Counted from the stretch's first letter, positions 27,092 to 35,870 are shown. The stretch is DNA of 64,000 nt from Microtetraspora sp. NBRC 13810 (GCF_030268685.1 NZ_BSRQ01000009.1:223693-287692); one strand, 5' to 3'. The notes: generated by a model from the sequence alone, not told the origin. Translations and numbers: made by a program.

Positions 27092-27496
27092 GTAGTCCTC
27101 TCCGATGAGGGGTGATCCCGGAGTCCGGCGTGACCGGCTTCGGTGCTGTTCGGCCGACTGTCCTTCGACATGCGGATCTTCGTGCGTCAGTCCTCCTTGC
27201 GCGGGGGGGCCGTTCGGTGGACGCGACTCCCGGGGCACGCCGGTTTCCCCGCTCCCGGCATCGGTACGGCACGCCGCGGGCGGATCGCCGTCCTCGGCCG
27301 CCCGGACCCTGGCCGCGGCCCGCTCAGAGGACTGCCGGCGTTCTCGATCCGCGTCGTCGGTGGTGAACGGGTAGCGCTCGTCCGTCGGTCAGCAGATTCC
27401 TCAACGCCCAGCTCCTCGGCCGTTGTTCCGCTAGGTGGAACAAAAGCTTGTATGGTGGAACAGACGGAACATTAAGTTGGAGGGAACGCGCTGTCA
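27092..27496. promoter_or_regulatory. divergent promoter region with repeated GGAACA operator
   Basis: A 405-base region with no gene. At 27423-27443 TTGTTCC-N7-GGAACAA forms an inverted repeat. GGTGGAACA recurs at 27434-27442 and 27454-27462, and CGGAACA at 27465-27471. This is probably where the IclR protein binds to control itself and the DUF5107 gene. Confidence 0.55.
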
Positions 27497-28282
27497 ATGG
27501 ATGACGGACCAACCGAAAACGTACGCCGCAGCGGCCGGGCCTCCTCGGCGGGCAACGCGGTCACCAAGGCGCTCAACGTGCTGGAGGCCACCGTCGCCGG
27601 CCACGGGCCGCGCCGCTTCGCCGACATCTGCGCCGATTCGGGCGTCCCAAAAGCCAGCGTGCATCGCATCCTCGCCACGCTCGCCGATCTCGGCTTCGTC
27701 TCCGCCGAGGGCGGCGGCAGCTACCGCGCGGGCATCCGCATGCTCGCCCTCGCCGAGGAGGTCAAGTCCGCCGGCGCCCTGGGCGTCGGTGACGTCCTGA
27801 CCGGGCTCTCCCGGGAGGTGCGCCAGACCGTCCACCTCGCGCTGCGCAGCGGCGACCACGCCGTCTACGTCCAGAAGGTCGAGGCCGACCAGCCATACCG
27901 GATGGCCTCCCGCGTCGGCATGCGCCTCCCCCTGCACTGCACGGCGATCGGGAAATGCATCCTCGCGCACCTGCCGGCGGAGGAATCGGCCGCCATTCTC
28001 AGCACGGCGGGAATGCCCGCGAAAACCCCGGAGACGATCACCGATCTCGAAACGCTGTCCGTGGAACTGGCGCGCATCCGCGAAGCGGGCCATTCCATCG
28101 ACAACGAGGAGAACGAGAAGACCATCCGGTGCATCGGCGCCCCCGTCTTCGACCGCACCGGCACCGTCGTCGGCGGCATCAGCGTCTCCACGGTCGCCTT
28201 CCTGCTGCCCTACGAGGAACTCCTCGCCTTCGCCCCGGCCCTGCGAACGGCTGCCGCCGCGCTCACGGACCTACTGCAATAG
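27497..28282 (+). CDS. IclR-family regulator
   Basis: A 261-residue regulator. An N-terminal winged helix (about 18-80, DSGVPKASVHRILATLADLG) is followed by an IclR effector domain (about 95-258, LHCTAIGKCILAHLP, GAPVFDRTGTVVGGISVST). ATG 27497 follows GGAGGG. It likely controls the divergent secreted DUF5107 gene in response to a small, possibly sugar-derived, ligand. Confidence 0.9.
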   Translation: MDDGPTENVRRSGRASSAGNAVTKALNVLEATVAGHGPRRFADICADSGVPKASVHRILATLADLGFVSAEGGGSYRAGIRMLALAEEVKSAGALGVGDVLTGLSREVRQTVHLALRSGDHAVYVQKVEADQPYRMASRVGMRLPLHCTAIGKCILAHLPAEESAAILSTAGMPAKTPETITDLETLSVELARIREAGHSIDNEENEKTIRCIGAPVFDRTGTVVGGISVSTVAFLLPYEELLAFAPALRTAAAALTDLLQ

Positions 28283-28382
28283 CGCATTCTCCGGAGACCT
28301 GACCACGAGGCGGGCGAACGGGCGCCTGTAAGGAGTGGTTGCGACCGCGGTCGGATCGTTCCGCGGCATATTCGCCTCCGAC

Positions 28383-28427
28383 GGCGAAAGGGCGTGCGGC
28401 GAAAGGGCGTGCGGTGAAAGGGCATGT
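28383..28427. repeat. 15-bp tandem repeat, three copies
   Basis: Two exact copies of GGCGAAAGGGCGTGC (28383-28397, 28398-28412) and one diverged copy (28413-28427), just before the terminator hairpin. Confidence 0.8.
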
Positions 28428-28438
28428 GGGAAAGCCGG

Positions 28439-28470
28439 GAAGGCCGGTTCGGTGTGTGGAACCGGCCTTC
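28439..28470. terminator. bidirectional terminator
   Basis: A 12-bp perfect stem (28439-28450 with 28459-28470) and 8-base loop between two converging genes, IclR and the flavin-binding protein. Confidence 0.75.
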
Positions 28471-28536
28471 CGTGTTCACCGGGCGCGCGCGGGGTGTCTC
28501 CCCGGCGGACGGGGGGACGCGTCCGGTGGACGGGGA

Positions 28537-29070
28537 TCAGCGCGAGCGCGGCCTGAAGCGCCAGCGGGTGGCGGTCAGGCCGTCGGCGCCGTAGCCGAAG
28601 GCGCGTCGCGGGGTGATCCGGTAGAAGGCGTACTCCGGTGATCCGGGGAGGTCGTCGTCGTAGACCCGGCCGTCGCGCAGGGTGAACAGCCACTCGAACT
28701 TCGCCGCGAACGCCTGGGCCACCCTCCTGAGCCGGTCCTCGTCGTAGATCCGGGTGGCCCGGCCCTCGATCACCAGATCGAGGGACTCGTCGCCGACGGA
28801 GACGACGCAGTTGGGATTACGGATGAGGTTCCGGCCCTTGCGGGAGGCCGGGCGGGTCGTGAAGTACGGCGCGTCCCCCACCCAGACCGGCGTCACCGGC
28901 ATCGCGTGCGGGCGCCCGTCGGGCCTTACCGTCGACAGCCACATCTTGGGCGCGAGTTCCAGGCACGCGCGCGCCTGGCTCCAGGGCTTCACCGTCGCCT
29001 CGTCCGTGCTCATCGGCGTCGCGTCCACCTCGTCGAACAACGGTTCGGCGACGGGCGTCGTGTCGATCAT
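28537..29070 (-). CDS. pyridoxamine 5'-phosphate oxidase-like flavin protein
   Basis: A 177-residue FMN-binding split-barrel protein. MWLSTVRPDGRPHAMPVTPVW and RKGRNLIRNPNCVVSVG are typical of this superfamily (first quoted in part). It probably binds FMN, F420 or haem; substrate unknown. ATG 29070 follows GGAGGGAG. It diverges from an HxlR regulator, which may control it. Confidence 0.82.
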   Translation of the reverse strand: MIDTTPVAEPLFDEVDATPMSTDEATVKPWSQARACLELAPKMWLSTVRPDGRPHAMPVTPVWVGDAPYFTTRPASRKGRNLIRNPNCVVSVGDESLDLVIEGRATRIYDEDRLRRVAQAFAAKFEWLFTLRDGRVYDDDLPGSPEYAFYRITPRRAFGYGADGLTATRWRFRPRSR

Positions 29071-29176
29071 GCCGTTCTCCCTCCGCTCGGGGTCCGCTCG
29101 GGTCACGGACCGTCTGGCCGTTCAGGCGTCATGTTCGTGATGCGGTCTGCCACCATCCGTAGCGCCGGTCCACAGA

Positions 29177-29237
29177 CTTCCTTCAGGGAAGGGGCGCTAC
29201 CCGCGTAGGACGGGAGTAGTCCCTTGCTTGAAGGAAG
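29177..29237. promoter_or_regulatory. inverted CTTCCTTCA/TGAAGGAAG pair upstream of the HxlR gene
   Basis: A 9-bp element at 29177-29185 is repeated inverted at 29229-29237, between the divergent flavin-protein and HxlR genes. A plausible HxlR operator. Confidence 0.4.
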
Positions 29238-29253
29238 CTTCTAGTCTGGTGTC

Positions 29254-29721
29254 ATGCAGCGCACCCGGTTCGGGGACATGACCTGTTCGATCGCCCGCAC
29301 GCTGGACGTCGTGGGGGAACCGTGGACTCCACTGATCCTGCGCGACATCCACGTCGGCGTCACCCGGTTCGACCGGCTCCAGCAGAGTCTGGGCATCTCC
29401 AGCAAGGTGCTCGACGAACGGCTCAAGTGGCTGGTCCACCACGGCGTGCTGGAGCGCCGGCCGTACTCCACCCGGCCGCCGCGGCACGACTACGCGCTGA
29501 CCGACAAGGGCCGGGACCTGTGCGACCTGCTGCTGGTGATGGCACGCTGGGGCGACCGGTGGACGGCCGGCGAGGCGGGCCCGCCGGTGCTCTACCGGCA
29601 CCACGCGTGCGGCCGGATCGCCCACGTCGAGCTGCACTGCTCGGAGTGCGACCAGCCGATGCGCGTCACCGACCTCGACGTGCTGCCCGGTCCGGGAGCC
29701 GCCGGGGCCCCCTCCGGCTGA
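29254..29721 (+). CDS. HxlR-family regulator
   Basis: A 155-residue winged-helix regulator. CSIARTLDVVGEPWTPLILRD and RFDRLQQSLGISSKVLDERL define the HxlR DNA-binding domain (first quoted near full). The C-terminal extension carries HACGRIAHVELHCSECDQ, a possible CxxC zinc or redox site. ATG 29254. It likely regulates the divergent flavin protein. Confidence 0.87.
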   Translation: MQRTRFGDMTCSIARTLDVVGEPWTPLILRDIHVGVTRFDRLQQSLGISSKVLDERLKWLVHHGVLERRPYSTRPPRHDYALTDKGRDLCDLLLVMARWGDRWTAGEAGPPVLYRHHACGRIAHVELHCSECDQPMRVTDLDVLPGPGAAGAPSG

Positions 29722-29766
29722 CCTGGATCGCCGCTCCGGCGCGGGGCGGGAGGCGCGAGATCGGGT

Positions 29767-30153
29767 TCAGGCCGGCGGGGGTGGCCGGTGCCCGGCGCCC
29801 CAGTCCCAGAGCGCCTGGAGGACGGGGCCGAGGCGGTGCCCGTCGGGGGTGAGGCTGTAGTGCGTGCGGGGCGGCCAGCCGGACCGGCGGTGGCGATCAA
29901 GAACGCCGGCCCGGGTGAGGTGCGCCAGCCGGTCGGACAGGACTTTGTCCGACAGGGCGGGCAGCGCCGCACGGAGTTCGGTGAAGGTGCGGTCGCCTCG
30001 CAGCAGCTCGCGGATCACCAGGGTCGTCCAGCGGCCACGCAACGCCGTGAGCGTGATCTCCACCGGGCAGGAGGAGGTCGGTGCGTTGACATCCGCGTGC
30101 GGGTCGTCGGGCAGGCCCGGCCGGGCCGGGTGGCCAACCGTTTGGTGAGTCAC
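29767..30153 (-). CDS. HxlR-family regulator
   Basis: A 128-residue winged-helix regulator. CPVEITLTALRGRWTTLVIR and FTELRAALPALSDKVLSDRL are HxlR hallmarks, and an N-terminal Cys is kept, as in redox-sensing members. GTG 30153 has AGGAGG 7 bases upstream; the longer open frame is not supported. It diverges from an NTF2-like gene. Confidence 0.85.
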   Translation of the reverse strand: MTHQTVGHPARPGLPDDPHADVNAPTSSCPVEITLTALRGRWTTLVIRELLRGDRTFTELRAALPALSDKVLSDRLAHLTRAGVLDRHRRSGWPPRTHYSLTPDGHRLGPVLQALWDWGAGHRPPPPA

Positions 30154-30211
30154 GAAAGCGCCTCCTAGCGTTCTCCGCGTCTTGATTTCTACCCGCGGAA
30201 GGACACGCGTG

Positions 30212-30622
30212 ATGGTGCGGCAGCTCGCGGAACGCCCCGAGGACGTCCCCCTGGTGTTCGCCGAACGGTTCAACAGCGGCGATCCGGAGGCGGTGGCCGA
30301 AGTGTACGAAGAGGGCGCGGTGTTCGTGCCCGAACCGGGAGTTCCGCTGACCGGGGCCCGGGCCCGCGCCGCCAACGGCCGGTTCGTGGGCCTCGGGGTG
30401 CCGATCGTCGTCCGGCCGCGGCACGTCTACACCAGCGGCGACCTCGCGTTGCTGATCGTGGACTGGGTCATCGACGGCACGGACCGGGACGGGCGGCCGG
30501 TGCACATCGAGGGCACCGCCACGGATGTGGCCCGGCGCGGACGGGACGGGCGCTGGCGATACGCCGTCGACAACCCCTTCGGCGTACGCCCGGAGCACGA
30601 CGGCTCTGGCAAAAATATGTAG
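30212..30622 (+). CDS. SnoaL-like/NTF2-fold protein
   Basis: A 136-residue protein with the NTF2-like cone fold pattern: FAERFNSGDPEAVAEVYEEG, then alternating strands and GRDGRWRYAVDNPFG near the end. Similar to YybH/DUF4440 proteins. Function unknown. ATG 30212 (or GTG 30209) follows GGAAGGA. Its stop codon lies in the operator of the next gene. The divergent HxlR gene may regulate it. Confidence 0.72.
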   Translation: MVRQLAERPEDVPLVFAERFNSGDPEAVAEVYEEGAVFVPEPGVPLTGARARAANGRFVGLGVPIVVRPRHVYTSGDLALLIVDWVIDGTDRDGRPVHIEGTATDVARRGRDGRWRYAVDNPFGVRPEHDGSGKNM

Positions 30623-30631
30623 ACCGGTCTA
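30620..30631. promoter_or_regulatory. LmrA/YxaF-type TetR operator
   Basis: TAGACCGGTCTA is a perfect 12-bp palindrome 11 bases before the TetR start, and is the known box of LmrA/YxaF-type TetR repressors. Its first three bases are the stop codon of the upstream gene. Confidence 0.8.
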
Positions 30632-30642
30632 TTCTGCCCTTC

Positions 30643-31227
30643 ATGAGGGTAACCAAGGGCGCCGAGACCAGTGCGCGGCTGGTGGAGTCCATGCTTGAGC
30701 TGATCCAGGCTCGCGGGTACAGCGGCACGGGGCTCAACACCGTGGTGGAGCACGCGCGCGCTCCCAAAGGGTCGTTGTACTTCCACTTTCCCCAGGGGAA
30801 GGAGGCGCTCGGCGAGAAGGCCGTCGAGCTCGCGGCCGAGCGGTTCCGGCTTCTCGTGACCGAGACGGCGCTGGAGCCGGGAACCCCGGGTGACCTGATC
30901 CGCCGGGTGATCGACGTGCTGGCCGGGATGCTCGCGGACAGCGATTACCAGCTCGGCTGCCCGGTCTCGGTGGTCACCCTGGAGATGGGCGCGCAGAGCG
31001 AGCGGCTGCGGGATGCCTGCGCGAGCGCCTTCGCCTCCTGGATCACGCCGATGACCGAATACCTCGCCGCGCAGGGCCACCCGCACGCCACCGCCCGCAC
31101 GCTGGCGACCGCCGTGGTCGGCTCGGTCGAGGGGGCGATGATCATCTCGCGCGCCCAGAGGTCGGTGGAGCCGTTGCGCTGCGCCGCCCACGCCCTCGCC
31201 CTGCTGCTCGACCGGGAGGCGTCGTGA
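30643..31227 (+). CDS. TetR-family repressor (LmrA/YxaF type)
   Basis: A 194-residue repressor. The N-terminal HTH (about 10-57, GYSGTGLNTVVEHARAPKGSLYFHFPQGKE split) and the GCPVSVVTLEM segment in the ligand domain are characteristic of the LmrA/YxaF subgroup. It most likely represses itself and the coupled downstream fusion gene through the palindrome at 30620-30631. ATG 30643. Confidence 0.88.
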   Translation: MRVTKGAETSARLVESMLELIQARGYSGTGLNTVVEHARAPKGSLYFHFPQGKEALGEKAVELAAERFRLLVTETALEPGTPGDLIRRVIDVLAGMLADSDYQLGCPVSVVTLEMGAQSERLRDACASAFASWITPMTEYLAAQGHPHATARTLATAVVGSVEGAMIISRAQRSVEPLRCAAHALALLLDREAS

Positions 31228-33083
31228 ACCCGGCGGACCGGCACGCCCTGGTCTTCGGGGCGACCGGTTTCCTCGGGCGGCACCTGATCCTCGCGCTCGG
31301 CCGGGCCGGTGTGCGGGTGAGCACGGCCAACCGGAGCGGCGGGTCGTACCTGGGGCTCACCCGGTGGCTGGCGGAGCACGGGTACGGCCCCGCGCCGGCC
31401 GATCTCCGGGTCGACTTCGACGCGTTCTCACTGCTCCGGGGCGACGCGACACGATGGGAGGACGTCACCGAGATCTACAACTGTGCCGGCGCCTACCGGT
31501 TCGGGATGTCCGCGGAGGAGGCGCGGCGGGCCAACGTGGACAGCGTCCGCGCGATCGTCGCGTTCGCGGCGCGACTGCCTCGCCTGCGCCGCCTGGTGCA
31601 CGTCTCCGGGTACCGGGTGGGCGGGCAGGATCCGGCGCAGGTCCCCTGGAGCGCGGAGCGCAGGCGGAGCACCTATGCGGCCCTGGGAGCCTACGAGGCG
31701 TCCAAGGTCGAGGCGGACGCCGTCCTCCAGGCGGACGCGGACCGGGCGGGCGTCCCCTGGTCCATCGTCAACCCGTCCAGCGTGATCGGGGACAGCGCCA
31801 CCGGCGAGTCCGACCAGTATCTGGGCCTCGCGTCGAGCGTGCGGGAGGTCTGGCAGGGCACGATGGCGGCGCTGCCGGGGAACGCGAGCACGTTCGTCCC
31901 GGTGGTGCCGGTCGACCACCTCGCCCGGTTCATGACCCTGCTCCCGCCGGACGACGCCGCCGAGCGCGCCGCCTACTGGGTGCTCGACGCCGGCACGCCC
32001 GCGCTGCCCGCCCTGCTCACCCTCGTCGGAGAGCACTACCGGGTCAGCGTGCCGCGTACCCGGATCCCGGTGCCCCTGGTGAGACGCCTGCCCCGATGGC
32101 TCACCAAGGCCGACCCGGAGACCCTGACGTTCCTGTCGGACGACCGTTACCCCACCGGTCCGGCGGACGACTTCGCCGCCCGGCACGGCCTCACCCCGCC
32201 GGACGGCACCACGTCGATCCTCCGCTGGGCCGACCACCTGGCGGCGCACCGGTTCGGGGACGCGCCCGCCGGCGGGCGGCGGTTCATCACGCCCGCCGGG
32301 GTGCGGATGTTCGAGCTCGGCGAGCCGGGCGCGCCGACCGTGGTGCTGCCGGGCCTGCCGGTGAACGCCGACACCTGGGCGCCGGTCGTCGAGTCGCTGG
32401 GCCACGCCCGCGCCGTGGACCTGCCCGGCCTGGGGTTGACCGGCGGACGCCTCGGCGGCCTGGGGTCGGGCGGGGGACGCCTCGGCGGCCTGGGGTCGGG
32501 CGGGGGGCGTCGCGGCGGTCTGCCGGACTGGCCGGTCGCGCTGCTGGCGGAGACCGGCGCCCGCCACCTGGTGGGTCATTCGGTGGGCGCGGCGATCGCG
32601 CTGGAGGCCGCGACGGAGCGTCCCGACCTGGTGGATCGGTTGACGCTGGTGTCGCCGTTCTTCCTCCAGCCGCATGCCGGTCTCGCCTCGCGGTGGACGC
32701 TTCCGGCCCGCTGGTATCTGCGCCGGGTCGGCTCCGAGGCGCTGGCGAGAAGGCTCACCGGGGACGCGGCGCACGCCGGGGCGCTCGCGTCGAGCGTCGC
32801 AGACCTGCGCCGTGCCGGCGTCGCGGCCAACACCGCCCGCCTCCTGGCCCGGGCCGGGAGCGAACGGTGGCGCGGGGATCTCCGCGCGCGGTTGCGGAGC
32901 TACCAGGGGCGCGTGCACGTCGTCGTGGGAGCCGACGACCCGCTCACCCCCGAAGGGCGCGCACTCCTGGACGCCCTCCCGCGGGCCGTCGTGACGGTCA
33001 TCGCCGGCGCGGGCCACCATCCCCAGGTGACACACCCGGCGGAGGTCGTCCAGGCCGTCCACGAGCTGGAACCATCTAGTTAG
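31224..33083 (+). CDS. SDR epimerase/dehydratase-alpha/beta hydrolase fusion
   Basis: A 619-residue two-domain protein. Residues 1-345 are an extended SDR: GATGFLG (12-18) binds NAD(P), and Tyr157-x3-Lys161 is catalytic. Residues about 355-619 are an alpha/beta hydrolase with GHSVG (nucleophile Ser453), GADDPLTP (Asp) and GAGHHPQ (His). A Gly-rich stretch made by a 30-bp tandem repeat lies just before the nucleophile region. GTG 31224 overlaps the TetR stop. The substrate is unknown; the fusion suggests sequential oxidation and hydrolysis. Confidence 0.85.
   Translation: MNPADRHALVFGATGFLGRHLILALGRAGVRVSTANRSGGSYLGLTRWLAEHGYGPAPADLRVDFDAFSLLRGDATRWEDVTEIYNCAGAYRFGMSAEEARRANVDSVRAIVAFAARLPRLRRLVHVSGYRVGGQDPAQVPWSAERRRSTYAALGAYEASKVEADAVLQADADRAGVPWSIVNPSSVIGDSATGESDQYLGLASSVREVWQGTMAALPGNASTFVPVVPVDHLARFMTLLPPDDAAERAAYWVLDAGTPALPALLTLVGEHYRVSVPRTRIPVPLVRRLPRWLTKADPETLTFLSDDRYPTGPADDFAARHGLTPPDGTTSILRWADHLAAHRFGDAPAGGRRFITPAGVRMFELGEPGAPTVVLPGLPVNADTWAPVVESLGHARAVDLPGLGLTGGRLGGLGSGGGRLGGLGSGGGRRGGLPDWPVALLAETGARHLVGHSVGAAIALEAATERPDLVDRLTLVSPFFLQPHAGLASRWTLPARWYLRRVGSEALARRLTGDAAHAGALASSVADLRRAGVAANTARLLARAGSERWRGDLRARLRSYQGRVHVVVGADDPLTPEGRALLDALPRAVVTVIAGAGHHPQVTHPAEVVQAVHELEPSS
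32445..32504 (+). repeat. 30-bp in-frame tandem repeat
   Basis: Two exact 30-bp copies (32445-32474, 32475-32504) with a degenerate start of a third, encoding GRLGGLGSGG repeats within the hydrolase domain of the fusion. Confidence 0.85.
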
Positions 33084-33139
33084 TCTGGAGAATCATGCCG
33101 TGCCCCTCCGGTTCCGGTCCGGGCCCCACGATCGCCTCG

Positions 33140-33182
33140 CGCAGCCTGCCTGCTCATCTCGCCGATGAGCAGGCAGGCTGCG
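33140..33182. terminator. strong terminator hairpin
   Basis: An 18-bp perfect stem (33140-33157 with 33165-33182) and 7-base loop, between the converging SDR-hydrolase and alpha/beta hydrolase genes. Confidence 0.85.
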
Positions 33183-33213
33183 GAAGGCCGGCTTCGCAGG
33201 CTCAGACGTCTAC

Positions 33214-34014
33214 TCAGTCGGCCAGGAAGGCGGCCAGTGCGGGAGCCAGGACCTCGCCGCTGACGCTGTGCGTCTGGCCGGGCAGTTCGCGCAGGCCGGC
33301 CGTGGGCAGCAGGCCGGAGATCGCGCGGGCCCCGTTCGCCATCCAAGGATCGCTCGCCCCACCGTAGATCACGAGGGTGGGGACGGAGAGGGCGGACCAG
33401 CGGTCGCGCGGCAGGGGGCGGCCGCTCATCGTGCCCGCCATGACCCGGCCGTCGTAGGCGAGGGTCGGGGCGACGGCCTCAAGCGCGGCCCACATCGGAT
33501 CGGCCTTCATCCCGGCGACGAACTCCACGGGGATGCCGCCCGGAATCGTGAAGAACAGTTCCAGGGCCTCGCCACGACGTCCCCCGGCCAGGGAGGCGTC
33601 CAGACGGTCCAGGTAGTCCTCAGGTACGGCCGGGCGAGTGCCGTCCACCACGAACGGCGGCTCGTACGCGGCCAGCCGGGTGATGGGCAGCCCGGCGGCA
33701 GCCGCGTCCAGAGCGAGCACGGCGCCGGAGGAGAAGCCGCAGACGTGGGCCGTCCCGCCCGCCTCGGCGATCAGCGCCGCGAGGTCCTCGATCTCGCGTT
33801 CCACGCTGTAAGGGGCGGTGTCGCCACTGTCACCGCGCCCTCTGCGGTCGTAGGTGTAGACCGTGTGGGAAGCGCCGAGCAGGTCTCCGAGCTGGGCTCC
33901 GAGCGGGTTGAGCGCCCGATGCGCGGTGGCGCCGTCCACGAGAATCAGCGGCGTACCCTCGCCATGGCGTTCGAAGGCGATGGAGGTGCCGTCCTTGGAC
34001 GTGATGGTGTTCAT
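33214..34014 (-). CDS. alpha/beta hydrolase
   Basis: A 266-residue alpha/beta hydrolase. CGFSSGAVLAL carries the nucleophile Ser, GGASDPW the acid, and GQTHSVSG the His. YDRRGRGDSGDT is typical of the family. Substrate unknown. ATG 34014 is the first conserved start; the frame is open further upstream only as a shadow of the DHFR-like gene. It follows that gene by 29 bases. Confidence 0.85.
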   Translation of the reverse strand: MNTITSKDGTSIAFERHGEGTPLILVDGATAHRALNPLGAQLGDLLGASHTVYTYDRRGRGDSGDTAPYSVEREIEDLAALIAEAGGTAHVCGFSSGAVLALDAAAAGLPITRLAAYEPPFVVDGTRPAVPEDYLDRLDASLAGGRRGEALELFFTIPGGIPVEFVAGMKADPMWAALEAVAPTLAYDGRVMAGTMSGRPLPRDRWSALSVPTLVIYGGASDPWMANGARAISGLLPTAGLRELPGQTHSVSGEVLAPALAAFLAD

Positions 34015-34043
34015 GACTGTTCTTTCACTCTTGGTATGCGGGA

Positions 34044-34607
34044 CTACGTACGGGCGTAGGTCAGCGCGACCACGCCGGAGTCGAAGACGCGGCTCGCGGC
34101 CAGCGTCAGCGACGTCTTGTCTGGCGAGCCGGGGAACAGGCGGGCACCCGACCCCAGGATGACGGGAAAGACCATGAGCCGCACCTCGTCCACGAGGCCC
34201 CGCCGCATGAGTTCCTGGGCGAGTGAGCGGCTGCCGTGGACAAAGACATGGCCCTCGCCGTCCTCGTCTTTGAGCGCCTCGACCTCGCCGGCCACGTCGC
34301 CCTTGAGGAGGGAGGCGTTCCACGCCAGCGGCTCGTGCAGCGTGCTGGACACCACGTACTTGGGCAGCGCGTTCATCCGGTCGGCGAACTCGCCCTTCAC
34401 CGAGGGCCACGCGGCGGCGAAGCCCTCGTAGGTGACCCGGCCGAGCAGCAGGGCCGAGGTCTCCGTCAGTTCCTCGTACTTGTGGGCGTCGTGCTCGGCG
34501 GCGAAACGCTCCAGCACCCAGCCGCTGTGCCGGAAACCCGCCTCACTGCCCGGAGACTGCATCACACCGTCGAGCGACACGAACTCGGACACGACCAGCT
34601 TCCTCAC
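34044..34607 (-). CDS. dihydrofolate reductase family (RibD C-terminal-like) protein
   Basis: A 187-residue protein with the RibD-C/DHFR-like pattern: VVSEFVSLDGVMQSP, ALLLGRVTYEGFAAAWP, and LMVFPVILGSGARLFP. These actinobacterial stand-alone proteins bind NADPH; few have a known substrate. GTG 34607 has AGGAGG at a 5-base distance (34613-34618). It probably forms an operon with the downstream hydrolase. Confidence 0.87.
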   Translation of the reverse strand: MRKLVVSEFVSLDGVMQSPGSEAGFRHSGWVLERFAAEHDAHKYEELTETSALLLGRVTYEGFAAAWPSVKGEFADRMNALPKYVVSSTLHEPLAWNASLLKGDVAGEVEALKDEDGEGHVFVHGSRSLAQELMRRGLVDEVRLMVFPVILGSGARLFPGSPDKTSLTLAASRVFDSGVVALTYART

Positions 34608-34908
34608 GACGACCTCCTCGTTGAGTACCGATGAGGAGCGGGCGCTTCCCACTCCCCGTCCCTGTTCCAGGCGGTGCCTGGACCACTGCCGCGACTGGGA
34701 GATTAGGCGGCAAGGACCGCCCAGGTCTTGTACAGAAGCGACACCGTCTCAGTTCCGGGTATGGACGCCGGCTGCGATACCCGAGCCGGGCGGATCACCT
34801 CCTGGATCATGACCGCCGCCTGCCGGCCCGGTCGATCCGACGGATGGCAGCACTGGACCACGCGCCACGGAGTGCGGTGCCGGCTACGCTCCAGGCCGGC
34901 CGGTGGGG
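34608..34908. other. intergenic region
   Basis: About 300 bases holding the promoter of the DHFR-like gene and the 3' end of the STAS unit. I see no other gene or repeat. Confidence 0.4.
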
Positions 34909-35268
34909 TCAGTCGTCGTCGGCCGGGAGATGGGCGGCGACGGCGGTGGCGGCGTCCGGGTGGATGGGGAACATCTGGTCCAGGCCGACGATGCGCAGGA
35001 TGCGGGCGGTGTTGGACGGCACGGCGGCCAGGGCGATGACGGCCTCGGCGGCGAAGGCGTGGTTGCGGGCCGCGATGAGGGCGGTGACGCCGCTGGAGTC
35101 ACAGAACTCCAGGCCGGTCAGGTCGAGCACCAGTTGCCTGCCGGGTCGCAGCACGATCTTCTCCACGGCATCCCGGAACTGCGGCGCGGTGTGGAAGTCG
35201 AGGTCGCCGAGGACTTCCAGCACGGGCCCCGCGGGGGTGTCGTGGACGACGGTGGTCAGTTCCCTCAT
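34909..35268 (-). CDS. STAS-domain anti-sigma factor antagonist
   Basis: A 119-residue SpoIIAA/RsbV-like protein. LVLDLTGLEFCDSSGVTALI contains the phosphorylatable Ser (DSSG, 57-60). In such systems a partner HATPase kinase phosphorylates this Ser and so controls a sigma factor. A HATPase protein is encoded 160 bases upstream on the same strand, a possible partner. Confidence 0.85.
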   Translation of the reverse strand: MRELTTVVHDTPAGPVLEVLGDLDFHTAPQFRDAVEKIVLRPGRQLVLDLTGLEFCDSSGVTALIAARNHAFAAEAVIALAAVPSNTARILRIVGLDQMFPIHPDAATAVAAHLPADDD

Positions 35269-35429
35269 CTCGGGTCCTCGGTGGTCGTGTCAGTGGCGGG
35301 TGTACCGGCCGGACATCACCACGTAGTTCTCGCGTCGAATGTCTGCCATATGAGACATCCTCCCATCTGCGCACTCAGGGCGACGGAGGACCGGCGCATT
35401 ACCCCAGTCCGATCACTCTCCGTGACGGA

Positions 35430-35870
35430 TCATGGTGTGTCCAGGCAGGATGGTAAGTCCCATTGACACCAGACTGTCTTGCCCTCCGGCGTCGCGTCGA
35501 CACCCCAGCAGTCGACGGAGGCGTTGACGATCGCCAGACCCCTGCGGTGCTCGTCCAGCGGGTCGGGGGGCTCCTCGGGCGGGGCCCAGACCTGGCCGCG
35601 GTCGGCGACCTCCCCGCGCAGCCGGCGGCCGAGAAGTCGCAGGCTGAACACGATGGGGGCGTCGGCGTGCACCATCGCGTTGGTGACGAGCTCGCTCACG
35701 ACCAGTTCGACGACCTCGTAGATCGGGTCGGAATGCCAGACGACCGAGGCGAGATCCCACTCGCACAGGACGTCACGAGTCAACCGGCGGGCCGTGCCGA
35801 TGGCCGCCAGGTCACTGGGCACTTCCCAGCACACCTGTCTGGGAGGAGCGCTCGCTTCGGGGTTCCTCAT
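35430..35870 (-). CDS. HATPase anti-sigma regulatory (RsbW-like) protein
   Basis: A 146-residue GHKL-fold protein. VVELVVSELVTNAMVHA is the N box (Mg-ATP binding), and GQVWAPP with RRGLAIVNASVDCWG form the G1/G2 lid elements. Such proteins are serine kinases of STAS antagonists or partners in WhiJ-type clusters. It lies divergent to an XRE/DUF5753 gene with DUF397, the usual composition of those clusters. Confidence 0.83.
   Translation of the reverse strand: MRNPEASAPPRQVCWEVPSDLAAIGTARRLTRDVLCEWDLASVVWHSDPIYEVVELVVSELVTNAMVHADAPIVFSLRLLGRRLRGEVADRGQVWAPPEEPPDPLDEHRRGLAIVNASVDCWGVDATPEGKTVWCQWDLPSCLDTP

Noticed and set aside
24935..27115. A 726-codon plus-strand frame
   Set aside because: Antisense to the DUF5107 gene; no domain seen.
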